From: an uncultured Bacteroidota bacterium
GTDB taxonomy: Bacteria; Bacteroidota; Bacteroidia; UBA7662
DNA length: 9,371 nt
Direction: 5' to 3'
Assembly (NCBI GenBank): GCA_903908015.1
Contig: CAIVQI010000331.1
Coordinates: forward strand, 1-9,371
Part shown: positions 1 to 7,530 of the stretch, one piece after another
Numbering within the stretch: position 1 is the first letter of the stretch
How the letters are laid out: each line of letters starts with the position of its first letter
Notes under the pieces: generated by a model
Told to the model about the DNA's origin: nothing
What the model saw: the letters and a program-made list of their open reading frames with translations, nothing else
Database searches by the model: none
Program-made: the position numbers and the translations under genes

Positions 1-1
1 G

Positions 2-805
2 CATACCCTCTTTCAACAACAGCGTGTTCTCGTCAATGATATGGCTGCGCAAGCAACAGACCCCATCAAAAGTAGAGATCGGATCGAGATTCGTCGCATT
101 CACATGCGGCATTTGTTGGCTGAAGATCAGGCCGTAAACATTTGCTTCAGAGATGAACATCTGTTGGCCATACATAAGCCAGCTGGGGTACCGGTGCACC
201 CCGGATTGGGGTGGCACCGAGGCACAGTTCTCAATTTTCTCAGGCACCTATTCCCCATCAACCAATACACGGATGAAGAATTGCGAAGAATGCCGGTTCA
301 TAGGCTCGATAGAGCAACTTCTGGCCTGCTCCTGCTTGGTTTAAAGGAAGAGACCCAGGTGTTCCTGCGGCATCAATTCGCGCAGGGCCTGGTAGAAAAG
401 ACCTACGAAGCATGGGTATGGGGCAAACCTGATAAGGGTGAAGGGGTTATTGACCTGGCCATTGGCCGATGCCCAACCGAACCTGATCGGATCATCACCG
501 ACCCCGCTGGCACTTTTGGGAGGCCCGCCATCACACGTTTTCGGTGTATGGAACATCGAGCGGGGCTAACCCGAATGCGACTCTATCCCCAAACCGGACG
601 CACCCACCAACTCAGGATCCACATGGCTTGGCTTGGTCACCCCATTGTAGGCGATCTCCGGTACGGAGGTGCAGAAGCAGACACCATTAAAGGCCTTCAA
701 TCCGGGGGAAATCGACTCTATTTGCATGCGTATTCACTCAAATTCAGGCATCCCTTGACCCGACAAGAAATCGAACTAAAATGCCCGTCACCACTTCCTT
801 TTTAG
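2..805 (+). CDS. RluA-family RNA pseudouridine synthase, 5' end outside the window
   Basis: This enzyme isomerises specific uridines to pseudouridine in structured RNA, most often 23S rRNA in this family; the target base cannot be read from the sequence. The first ATG in the window is at 41, but the frame stays open to base 2. The codons before that ATG read like the end of an S4 RNA-binding domain (RVLVND, then IKSRDRIEIRR), so the true start is upstream and the ATG at 41 is internal. Counting from that ATG, the catalytic domain shows HKPAG at 45-49, the family motif HRLDRATSG at 87-95 with catalytic Asp90, and the late motif GRTHQLRIHMAWLGHP followed by GDLRYGG. The protein ends at a TAG 71 bases before gyrB. 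S4 plus this catalytic domain is the usual RluC/RluD-like layout. The family call is firm; a specific symbol is not justified. Confidence 0.9.
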   Translation, partial: HTLFQQQRVLVNDMAAQATDPIKSRDRIEIRRIHMRHLLAEDQAVNICFRDEHLLAIHKPAGVPVHPGLGWHRGTVLNFLRHLFPINQYTDEELRRMPVHRLDRATSGLLLLGLKEETQVFLRHQFAQGLVEKTYEAWVWGKPDKGEGVIDLAIGRCPTEPDRIITDPAGTFGRPAITRFRCMEHRAGLTRMRLYPQTGRTHQLRIHMAWLGHPIVGDLRYGGAEADTIKGLQSGGNRLYLHAYSLKFRHPLTRQEIELKCPSPLPF

Positions 806-823
806 CGCTCCTTTGCCCGTTTT

Positions 824-854
824 TTTGCGTATATTTACGCAGGTTTTAACTTTA
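824..854 (+). promoter_or_regulatory. candidate Bacteroidota-type promoter for gyrB
   Basis: TTTG at 824-827 and TAACTTTA at 847-854 are separated by 19 bases. The second element matches the Bacteroidota -7 consensus TAnnTTTG except for the last base, and the spacing fits the known -33/-7 arrangement. Transcription would start near 858, leaving a leader of about 19 bases before the gyrB ATG at 877. The region is AT-rich and lies in the only gap upstream of gyrB. The call rests on motif inspection alone; such short motifs arise by chance in AT-rich DNA. Confidence 0.35.
827..840. repeat. perfect short palindrome in the gyrB upstream region
   Basis: GCGTA at 827-831 and TACGC at 836-840 are exact reverse complements around the 4-base centre TATT. 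The palindrome follows a run of seven T and falls in the spacer of the candidate gyrB promoter, directly after its TTTG element. It could be an operator half-site pair, or a small hairpin if a transcript from upstream reads through. No T-run follows it on either strand, so it is not a standard intrinsic terminator of rluA. Function is unknown. Confidence 0.5.
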
Positions 855-876
855 TTTTACGACTTTAAATATTTTC

Positions 877-2820
877 ATGCAACAGACTGAGGGGAATTAT
901 TCGGCCAGTAATATTCAGGTTTTAGAAGGTTTAGAGGCGGTGCGCAAGAGGCCCGCCATGTACATTGGAGATATTGGTGTAAAAGGCTTGCATCACCTGG
1001 TTTATGAGGTGGTCGATAACTCCATTGATGAGGCACTGGCCGGTCACTGTTCGACTATTGAGGTGTGCATTCACCCCGACAATTCCATCACCGTTAAGGA
1101 CAACGGCCGGGGCATTCCGGTCGACATTCACCCCAAGGAAAAGCGTTCTGCGTTGGAGGTGGTCATGACAGTCCTACATGCTGGCGGCAAGTTTGATAAA
1201 GACACTTATAAAGTATCCGGCGGTCTTCATGGCGTTGGCGTATCCTGTGTTAATGCGCTGAGTAAACACCTAAAGGCTGAAGTACACCGTGATGGCTTTA
1301 TTTATGAACAAGAATATGCCTGCGGTAAACCGGCTTATTCGGTTCGTCAAGTGGGAAGCACAGATTACAGGGGAACCATCGTTCATTTTACCCCCGATGA
1401 CAGCATTTTCATCACCACTGAATACAATTACAACACATTGGTAGCCCGTTTGCGCGAGTTGGCGTACCTGAATAAAGGAATTCGCTTGAGCATACGCGAC
1501 GAACGTACAGAAGGTGGCCATGAAGTTCGCGAAGATTCATTCTTTTCTGAAGGTGGTTTACGCGAATTCGTGAGCTTTCTAGACAGCACGCGCGAAAAAC
1601 TCATCTCGGAGCCCATCTATTTAGAGCAGTCCAAATCAGGCGTTCCGGTTGAAGTGGCACTACAGTATAACACATCATACACGGAAAACGTACACAGCTA
1701 CGTCAACAACATCAATACCCACGAAGGAGGTACCCACGTGGCCGGGTTTCGTCAGGCGCTGACGCGCGTATTGAAACAGTATGCGGATAAAGAAGGGATG
1801 ACGGCGAAACTGAAATTTGATATAGCGGGCGACGACTTTCGCGAAGGTCTCACCGCGGTGATCTCAGTGAAGGTTGCAGAGCCACAATTCGAAGGGCAAA
1901 CGAAAACAAAACTGGGCAACAATGAGGTGATGGGTGCTGTGAATGCCGCTGTTGGCGAGGCGTTAAGCCACTTTCTCGAGGAAAACCCCCGCGATGCCCG
2001 GCAGATCATCAACAAAGTCATATTGGCCGCAACCGCACGCCATGCCGCACGCAAGGCGAGGGAAATGGTGCAAAGGAAAAATGTTCTTTCGGGCAATAGT
2101 ATGCCAGGTAAACTCGCCGATTGTTCCGAAACTGATCCGGCCGCCTGCGAGATTTATCTGGTGGAGGGCGACTCGGCGGGTGGCACGGCCAAACAAGGCC
2201 GTAACCGTGCATTCCAGGCCATCTTACCCCTCAGGGGCAAGATTTTAAACGTAGAGAAGGCCATGGAGCACAGAATCTACGAAAATGAAGAAATTCGAAA
2301 TATGTTCACCGCGCTGGGGGTTTCTGTGGGAACAGAAGAAGATCAAAAGGCACTAAACACCACTAAGTTGCGCTACCACAAAATCATCATCATGACCGAT
2401 GCCGATGTGGATGGCTCACACATCACAACCCTCATACTGACTTTCTTCTACCGCTATATGAAGGCGTTGATTGAATCGGGTTACGTTTATATCGCATCTC
2501 CGCCTCTTTATCTGGTGAAAAAAGGCAACCAGCAGATCTATGCCTGGAACGACAAAGAGCGTCAGGACGCCGTAGCCGAGGTGACACGCGGCGGAAGCGA
2601 GAGTGGTGTGGTAATTCAGCGCTATAAGGGCTTGGGTGAAATGAACGCCGAGCAGTTGTGGTCGACCACCATGAACCCCGACACGCGCATCCTTCGCCAA
2701 GTGAATATTGAAAGTGCTGCGGAGGCCGACTACACATTCAGCATGCTCATGGGCGACGAAGTACCACCACGTCGGGAGTTCATTGAGCAAAATGCCCGCT
2801 ACGCCCGACTGGATGTCTGA
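877..2820 (+). CDS. gyrB: DNA gyrase subunit B
   Basis: GyrB is the ATPase half of DNA gyrase (A2B2), which introduces negative supercoils with GyrA in the cytoplasm. The 647-residue protein has the full layout. The GHKL ATPase domain shows YEVVDNSIDEA with general-base Glu44 and Asn48, DNGRG at 75-79 and the lid GGLHGVG at 115-121. The transducer domain carries QTK at 341-343, which contacts ATP. The Toprim domain shows EGDSAGG at 430-436, PLRGKILNVEK at 451-461 and metal-binding DADVDGSH at 508-515. The C-terminal tail has QRYKGLGEMN at 581-590. It lacks the roughly 170-residue insert of enterobacterial GyrB, as expected outside Gammaproteobacteria. The KGLGEMN/QLWSTTMNP block favours GyrB over ParE. 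The ATG at 877 is the only sensible start. gyrA is not in the window. The 3' end overlaps the next gene by 8 bases. Confidence 0.97.
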   Translation: MQQTEGNYSASNIQVLEGLEAVRKRPAMYIGDIGVKGLHHLVYEVVDNSIDEALAGHCSTIEVCIHPDNSITVKDNGRGIPVDIHPKEKRSALEVVMTVLHAGGKFDKDTYKVSGGLHGVGVSCVNALSKHLKAEVHRDGFIYEQEYACGKPAYSVRQVGSTDYRGTIVHFTPDDSIFITTEYNYNTLVARLRELAYLNKGIRLSIRDERTEGGHEVREDSFFSEGGLREFVSFLDSTREKLISEPIYLEQSKSGVPVEVALQYNTSYTENVHSYVNNINTHEGGTHVAGFRQALTRVLKQYADKEGMTAKLKFDIAGDDFREGLTAVISVKVAEPQFEGQTKTKLGNNEVMGAVNAAVGEALSHFLEENPRDARQIINKVILAATARHAARKAREMVQRKNVLSGNSMPGKLADCSETDPAACEIYLVEGDSAGGTAKQGRNRAFQAILPLRGKILNVEKAMEHRIYENEEIRNMFTALGVSVGTEEDQKALNTTKLRYHKIIIMTDADVDGSHITTLILTFFYRYMKALIESGYVYIASPPLYLVKKGNQQIYAWNDKERQDAVAEVTRGGSESGVVIQRYKGLGEMNAEQLWSTTMNPDTRILRQVNIESAAEADYTFSMLMGDEVPPRREFIEQNARYARLDV

Positions 2821-3481
2821 TGCACCACTCATACAAGCCAATGGATTAATCAAACGTTACGGCGCACTGCCCGTATTAAGGGGAATCAATTTATCGATAC
2901 AAAAAGGAGAAATCGTTGCGGTTGTGGGGCCCTCTGGTGCCGGCAAAAGCACCCTCCTTCACATTTTGGGAACAGTCGACCGCCCGGATCAAGGTAGCGT
3001 ATACTACAATAACACAGATGTGATGCGCCTGGCAGACCGCGAACTGAGTCGGTTTAGGAACCGAAACGTGGGTTTTGTATACCAACAACACCAACTTTTA
3101 CCCGAGTTTTCGGCCCGTGAAAATGTGCTATTGCCAGCCATGATCGGTCATCTGAGAACACCTGAGACGGATGCATATATGGATGATCTATTTGGCCTGA
3201 TGGACATCCGGCTGCGGGCAGACCACAGACCCTCTCAGTTATCTGGCGGCGAACAGCAACGGTTTGCTGTAGCCAGAGCCCTGATCAACCGACCAAAAGT
3301 GGTGTTGGCTGATGAACCATCAGGCAACCTAGACACCCAACACGCCCGTCAACTGCACGATCTTTTTTTCACCCTACGCCAACAATATGGCCAGACATTC
3401 GTGATTGTGACACACAACCCGGAGTTGGCAGCGCGGGCCGACCGCACCCTTCATCTGACTGACGGCCAACTGGATCTATGA
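2813..3481 (+). CDS. lolD: LolD-type ABC transporter ATP-binding protein (lipoprotein release)
   Basis: This is the ATPase of an ABC complex of the LolCDE/MacB class, which extracts mature lipoproteins from the inner membrane for transport to the outer membrane. In the 222-residue protein, Walker A is GPSGAGKS at 39-46, the Q-loop is Gln91, the signature LSGGEQQR is at 143-150, Walker B VVLADEP is at 163-169 and the switch histidine is His201. The stretch VYQQHQLLPEFSARENV resembles E. coli LolD at the same place (FIYQFHHLLPDFTALENV), which favours LolD over other short ABC ATPases. I chose the ATG at 2813 because it gives the usual LolD length and an 8-base overlap with the gyrB stop; an in-frame ATG at 2792 would add seven residues read through gyrB. 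No LolC/E-like permease lies nearby, so the partner must be encoded elsewhere. Confidence 0.85.
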   Translation: MSDAPLIQANGLIKRYGALPVLRGINLSIQKGEIVAVVGPSGAGKSTLLHILGTVDRPDQGSVYYNNTDVMRLADRELSRFRNRNVGFVYQQHQLLPEFSARENVLLPAMIGHLRTPETDAYMDDLFGLMDIRLRADHRPSQLSGGEQQRFAVARALINRPKVVLADEPSGNLDTQHARQLHDLFFTLRQQYGQTFVIVTHNPELAARADRTLHLTDGQLDL

Positions 3482-5391
3482 ATCGAGCGGATGCCCTAGA
3501 AGTCCTCAGACAGTATTGGGGACATACCGCGTTCCGTTCCCTGCAGGCTCAAATCATTGAATCCGTGCTGGACGGCCACGACACTCTGGCCTTATTACCC
3601 ACCGGTGGAGGGAAAAGCATCTGTTTCCAGGTACCTGCCCTGCTCCTCGATGGATTGTGCCTGGTGGTCACGCCACTGATCGCTTTGATGAAGGATCAGG
3701 TAGAACAACTCAAAAACCGCGGTATACCAGCTACAGCCCTTCACTCCGGATTAACCGCACGAGAAATCGACCAAATTCTGGAGGAATGCGCCACAGGCAG
3801 CATTCGGTTCCTGTATGTGTCGCCCGAACGCTTGGGCACATCGGTATTTCAAGCCCGAATCGACCGGCTTCGATTGAAACTGTTGGCCATAGACGAGGCA
3901 CACTGCATCGCCCAATGGGGACACGATTTTCGCCCCGAGTACCTGAAAATTGCCCGCCTTCGGGAGCGGATACCCCTAGTACCACTGGTTGCCCTCACTG
4001 CAACTGCTACACCCGAAGTGGTTGAGCAAATCCAGGAGCGGCTGGGCATGGACCACTGCAAACTATTTCAAGCCGGATTTGGACGCCCCAACCTCACCTA
4101 CAGCGTCGACCATACAGAGGATCAAACGGGAAGGTTGCTTCAGTGGACCAAAAACCTCGTGGGTAGTGGCATCGTATATGCCGATACCAGGAAAAAAACG
4201 GAAAAATGGGCCGAAGTCATGATAAAATCGGGTGTTTCTGCCGATTATTACCATGCCGGCCTGCCAGCAGAGGACCGACAGTCGAAGCAGGATGCCTGGA
4301 TCCAGGGCAAAATAAAAGTCATGGCCTGTACCAGCGCCTTCGGCATGGGCATCGACAAACCAGATGTACGCCTTGTGTTGCATATGAGTCCACCCGATTG
4401 CCCAGAAGCCTATTTTCAAGAGGCCGGACGCGCGGGGCGCGATGGTCAAGCGTCGAAGTGTATCCTGATCTATCATTCATCTGACCGCAAACTGGCAGAA
4501 AAACGCCTCGAACTCAGCTTCCCCCCCAGAGAAACTATCTACAACATTTACCACAAACTGGGTATTTGGCAAAATATAGCTATTGGGGATGGAAAAGGAA
4601 TGAGCCGGCCCTTCGTGCTCCTCGATTTTTGCAGAGAACACCACCTGCAACCCCCGATAGTACACCACAGCCTCAATATCCTACACAGAGCTGGGTATCT
4701 GCTGGTCGACGATAGCCTTCTGGTGCCTTCCCGCCTGCGCTTCACCTGTCGGGCGCATGAATTAGATGAATTTAGGGTCAAACACCCCGTTTTGGGGCGC
4801 ATCGCGGAGCAACTGCTGCGCAGCTATACAGGCATCATGGAAGAATATTCTTCGATCGATGAAGTCGCTTTAGGAAGAAAACTCGGCATCGCGACCGATG
4901 AACTTAGGGGTGGACTCGCGGAACTGAATCGTAAAAAAATCGCGAATTACATACCGCGAAGCGACCAACCGCTGCTGGTTTGGCTGCGCGACCGCGTGCC
5001 CGAATCTCATTTGCATCTTCCACCAGAGACGTATTCCCGACTCAAAGAACGCAAAAGGGAACAACTGCTGTCGATGCTCAACTATGCCGAACAATCCGAT
5101 GTTTGTCGCGCCACCCTTCTGCTCGATTACTTTGGGGAAAAGGATTCCCCTCCATGTGGGCAGTGCGATGTCTGCATACAGTACCACCGCGAACGCCCCG
5201 ATCCGGCCCTTTTTGCGTCCATTCACCATCAAATCACGCAAATATGCGCTACGGCGCCGATCAAATTAAAAACTCTTATTGAGGCGATCAAACCGGGGCA
5301 TCCCGCTCAAATTCGTTATTGTATTCGATATTTGGCCGATGAAGGCCTCATACAGATCGACAAACATGAGACCGTATACCTGAGCACATGA
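3478..5391 (+). CDS. recQ: RecQ-family ATP-dependent 3'-5' DNA helicase
   Basis: RecQ helicases unwind DNA 3' to 5' in recombination, fork restart and repair. The 637-residue protein carries superfamily 2 motifs: Walker A PTGGGKS at 41-47, DEAH at 139-142 followed by the RecQ aromatic-rich loop (QWGHDFRPEY), TATAT at 174-178, and motif VI QEAGRAGRDG at 314-323. The RecQ zinc site is Cys543, Cys560, Cys563 and Cys566 in CRATLLLDYFGE...PCGQCDVC. About 220 residues lie between motif VI and the first zinc cysteine, against roughly 50 in E. coli RecQ; this stretch has helical, winged-helix-like features. A further region of about 70 residues follows the zinc motif, and no clear HRDC domain is seen. 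From memory this order occurs in a second RecQ type of Bacteroidota, so it may not be the organism's only RecQ. The start ATG overlaps the lolD stop as ATGA, which suggests translational coupling. Confidence 0.93.
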   Translation: MNRADALEVLRQYWGHTAFRSLQAQIIESVLDGHDTLALLPTGGGKSICFQVPALLLDGLCLVVTPLIALMKDQVEQLKNRGIPATALHSGLTAREIDQILEECATGSIRFLYVSPERLGTSVFQARIDRLRLKLLAIDEAHCIAQWGHDFRPEYLKIARLRERIPLVPLVALTATATPEVVEQIQERLGMDHCKLFQAGFGRPNLTYSVDHTEDQTGRLLQWTKNLVGSGIVYADTRKKTEKWAEVMIKSGVSADYYHAGLPAEDRQSKQDAWIQGKIKVMACTSAFGMGIDKPDVRLVLHMSPPDCPEAYFQEAGRAGRDGQASKCILIYHSSDRKLAEKRLELSFPPRETIYNIYHKLGIWQNIAIGDGKGMSRPFVLLDFCREHHLQPPIVHHSLNILHRAGYLLVDDSLLVPSRLRFTCRAHELDEFRVKHPVLGRIAEQLLRSYTGIMEEYSSIDEVALGRKLGIATDELRGGLAELNRKKIANYIPRSDQPLLVWLRDRVPESHLHLPPETYSRLKERKREQLLSMLNYAEQSDVCRATLLLDYFGEKDSPPCGQCDVCIQYHRERPDPALFASIHHQITQICATAPIKLKTLIEAIKPGHPAQIRYCIRYLADEGLIQIDKHETVYLST

Positions 5392-6485
5392 ACAAACGCC
5401 TGCTCATAGCGGTCACCACCGACCTCAACACCGACCAGCGCATGCAGAAAACGGCGCTGAGCCTGCATCGGGCTGGCTATCATGTTCATTTGGTGGGGCG
5501 TCAATTGCCCCATAGCCAAGCGCTGCGCCACACACCTTATACCCAAAGCCGACTGAACATGTGGTTCCACAAAGGACCGCTCTTCTATGCAGAGTATAAT
5601 TTTCGATTGTGGCTCATGGCCCTCAAGGCCCCAGTCGATGCATATACTGCAGTCGATACCGATACCCTTGTGGCCCTTCGACTTGTTGCCATTGTGCGCC
5701 GAAAACCCCTCATCTGGGACGCGCACGAAATCTTCACAGGGGTACCCGAACTATCAAATCGTCCGTGGGTACGCGGAATTTGGCAGTTGATCGAAAAACT
5801 ATTCTTGCCCGGCATCCCATACAGCTACACAGTGAGCGAGGGCGTTGCCGAATGGTACACCCATCGGCATGGCCTGCGCATGCAATTGGTTTATAACATG
5901 CCCCTTTCTTTGCATGCATCCACAGATCGCGGAGCGATGGCCTACCTCCTCTACCAAGGGGCGGTAAATGTGGGCCGTGGACTACCCACACTTCTCCAAA
6001 CGATGTCGCGCCACCATCTTCCGTTGGTGATCGCCGGTGGGGGTGATATACTGTCTGACTTGAAGGAAATGGCGCACCAACTAAAGCTAGAAGACCGCGT
6101 GCGGTTTACAGGTTTACTAAACCCTGATTCGCTTAAAGAACTGACCCGCGACGCCTTCATTGGCTTTAACTTACTTGATGGCGATAGTTTGAACTACCGT
6201 CACTCTCTGGCAAACCGCTTCTTCGACTTTGTGCAGGCAGGGATCCCCCAAATCGGCATGAACTTCGAGGGTTATCGCCGGTTTAATCAACAATTCGAAG
6301 TGGCCATCCTGCTCGATCAAGTAGACCCCGACAGTGTAGCCGAGGCCATACTCAGATTGGTCAACGAACCCGGACTATATAACCGCCTGCGCGAACAGTG
6401 CCGATTGGCTTCCAAATGCTGGTCTTGGGAAGCCTCCTGCGAACCCGTCCTCCTTTCCATTTATGGCGAAGCATTGCCATTATAG
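5388..6485 (+). CDS. GT-B glycosyltransferase, family 4-like
   Basis: This is probably a cytoplasmic or membrane-associated enzyme that moves a sugar from a nucleotide sugar to a surface glycan or lipid; donor and acceptor are unknown. The 365-residue protein has the two-domain GT-B plan. The N-terminal acceptor domain opens with the strand LLIAVTTDLNTDQRMQK, a start I associate with Bacteroidota GT4 enzymes, and contains DAHEIF at 111-116. The C-terminal donor domain begins near YQGAVNVGRGL at 189-199 and includes VIAGGGD, VRFTGLL and SLANRFFDFVQAGIPQIG at 273-290. The usual GT4 EX7E pair appears to be replaced by His272 and Asp280. No signal peptide or transmembrane segment is evident. The ATG overlaps the recQ stop as ATGA, making it the last gene of the gyrB run. 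The gene ends 51 bases before a converging gene. Confidence 0.85.
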   Translation: MNKRLLIAVTTDLNTDQRMQKTALSLHRAGYHVHLVGRQLPHSQALRHTPYTQSRLNMWFHKGPLFYAEYNFRLWLMALKAPVDAYTAVDTDTLVALRLVAIVRRKPLIWDAHEIFTGVPELSNRPWVRGIWQLIEKLFLPGIPYSYTVSEGVAEWYTHRHGLRMQLVYNMPLSLHASTDRGAMAYLLYQGAVNVGRGLPTLLQTMSRHHLPLVIAGGGDILSDLKEMAHQLKLEDRVRFTGLLNPDSLKELTRDAFIGFNLLDGDSLNYRHSLANRFFDFVQAGIPQIGMNFEGYRRFNQQFEVAILLDQVDPDSVAEAILRLVNEPGLYNRLREQCRLASKCWSWEASCEPVLLSIYGEALPL

Positions 6486-6536
6486 CATGTTTCGGACCGC
6501 ATTGGGGCTGATGCCAATCTCGAAAAAAAACTGATG

Positions 6537-7514
6537 CTATGACCCTTCACCGACTTTTTGGAAGGGCCGGGCCGTGCGTAAAGCCCGGTCAAACCAGACA
6601 AGTTTTATCAGCACAAAAAACCTCAATGATATGCTCCTCTGCTTGCGTAATCGCCCTTCAAACCAGGGGGAAAAAAGAGCGAGGAAGAACATAAAGCCGG
6701 TCATCTGAAGGAGGTCGTGGGCACGAATGAGGGAAATTTCCTTCCCAAAACGCGCAAAGAGCGGATCATAGCGCCACAAACGCGCCAAGTTCTGTACGGC
6801 CTGACGCGTTTTTTCCAAAAAAACAGTGTCGCTGTCGATCCCGCAATGGTCCACTGGATGGTCCCAGTGCTGCACCAACATCCCCTGGGCTTGGATTTGC
6901 ATCGCCCAATGCGTGTCTTCATGCCCGTAGCCATGCAAAAACTCGGGAAAGGACAGGGAACGAGCGGCCAGCGTGGGCAGCAAACAATGCGCCGCACGCA
7001 CCCACCTGTAGGGTGCCTTTTGGCGTTCGGCGGCAGGAGTGTCCTCAATCTGCGCAGCATAACGATAACGCAAGCGGTCAACGCCTTCCCCCGCTGCATC
7101 CTCAATCCCGCCGACGAAGGCCGTGTTTGGGGTGACCCTAATACCCCCACAAATCACTGGGCCGAGTTTGGAAGGCTCGTTTTCTTTGGCCTGAACAAAC
7201 ATTTGATAGGGTTTAAGAAAATCCGGAGGAATTTCCAGGTCTCCGTCGAGCCACAACACCCACAGGCCATTGGCCTTTGATAAAAGCATATTTCGCGCCC
7301 TGCTTCTGCCCAAATTTTCAGTAAAGCTCAGGATGCGGATGCCGGGGTGGCCACGAAAAGCGTCATGCCAATCAAAAAAAGACGGATCAGCTGAGTCGTC
7401 GCATACCCAAAGCTCGATCGGGAAATCGAGCGCTTCAGCCTGTAACCATAACGTATTGAGCAGATTGATGGGGCGGCTGCGCCAAACCGGGATCAAAACC
7501 GACAGCTCAATCAT
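6537..7514 (-). CDS. glycosyltransferase family 2 protein
   Basis: This is a GT-A fold glycosyltransferase of unknown donor and acceptor. From the chosen start (MIELSVLIPVW) the protein has 325 residues. The nucleotide-binding strand and WVCDDSADPS lie at 1-45, followed by the helix NLGRSRARNMLLSKA at 68-81. The metal-binding DXD is Asp90-Gly-Asp92 in LWLDGDLEIPP, and a catalytic-base candidate is the Glu199-Asp200 pair in GYGHEDTHWAMQ. A short hydrophobic stretch near 272-283 and a basic C-terminus suggest loose membrane association rather than a true transmembrane helix. The frame is open upstream to 7604, but those extra 30 residues would lie inside ftsE and are not GT2-like, so the ATG at 7514 is preferred. 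It starts 16 bases after the ftsE stop and is probably co-transcribed with it. Confidence 0.87.
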   Translation of the reverse strand: MIELSVLIPVWRSRPINLLNTLWLQAEALDFPIELWVCDDSADPSFFDWHDAFRGHPGIRILSFTENLGRSRARNMLLSKANGLWVLWLDGDLEIPPDFLKPYQMFVQAKENEPSKLGPVICGGIRVTPNTAFVGGIEDAAGEGVDRLRYRYAAQIEDTPAAERQKAPYRWVRAAHCLLPTLAARSLSFPEFLHGYGHEDTHWAMQIQAQGMLVQHWDHPVDHCGIDSDTVFLEKTRQAVQNLARLWRYDPLFARFGKEISLIRAHDLLQMTGFMFFLALFSPWFEGRLRKQRSISLRFFVLIKLVWFDRALRTARPFQKVGEGS

Positions 7515-7530
7515 TGAATTTGGCGACACA

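Noticed and set aside
827..840. The gyrB-upstream palindrome as an intrinsic terminator of the rluA-family gene
   Set aside because: The T-run precedes rather than follows the hairpin on the plus strand, and the five-pair stem is too weak.
2708..2812. A longer LolD starting at 2708
   Set aside because: The extra 35 residues are read out of frame through the conserved gyrB 3' end and are unlike any ABC ATPase N-terminus; the ATG at 2813 gives normal length.
2416..2853. Open frame of 145 codons on the minus strand
   Set aside because: It is antisense to the gyrB Toprim and tail region and runs into lolD; the gyrB motifs account for the sequence.
6486..6536. Inverted repeat in the convergent gap (TTTCG 6490-6494 with CGAAA 6521-6525; ATTGG 6501-6505 with CCAAT 6514-6518) as a bidirectional terminator
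   Set aside because: The stem is broken by an unequal internal loop, and the A-run lies downstream and the T's upstream on the plus strand, the reverse of what an intrinsic terminator needs on either strand.
6717..7280. Open frame of 187 codons on the plus strand
   Set aside because: It lies wholly antisense to the GT2 gene, whose DXD and GHED motifs are clear, and its translation resembles no family.
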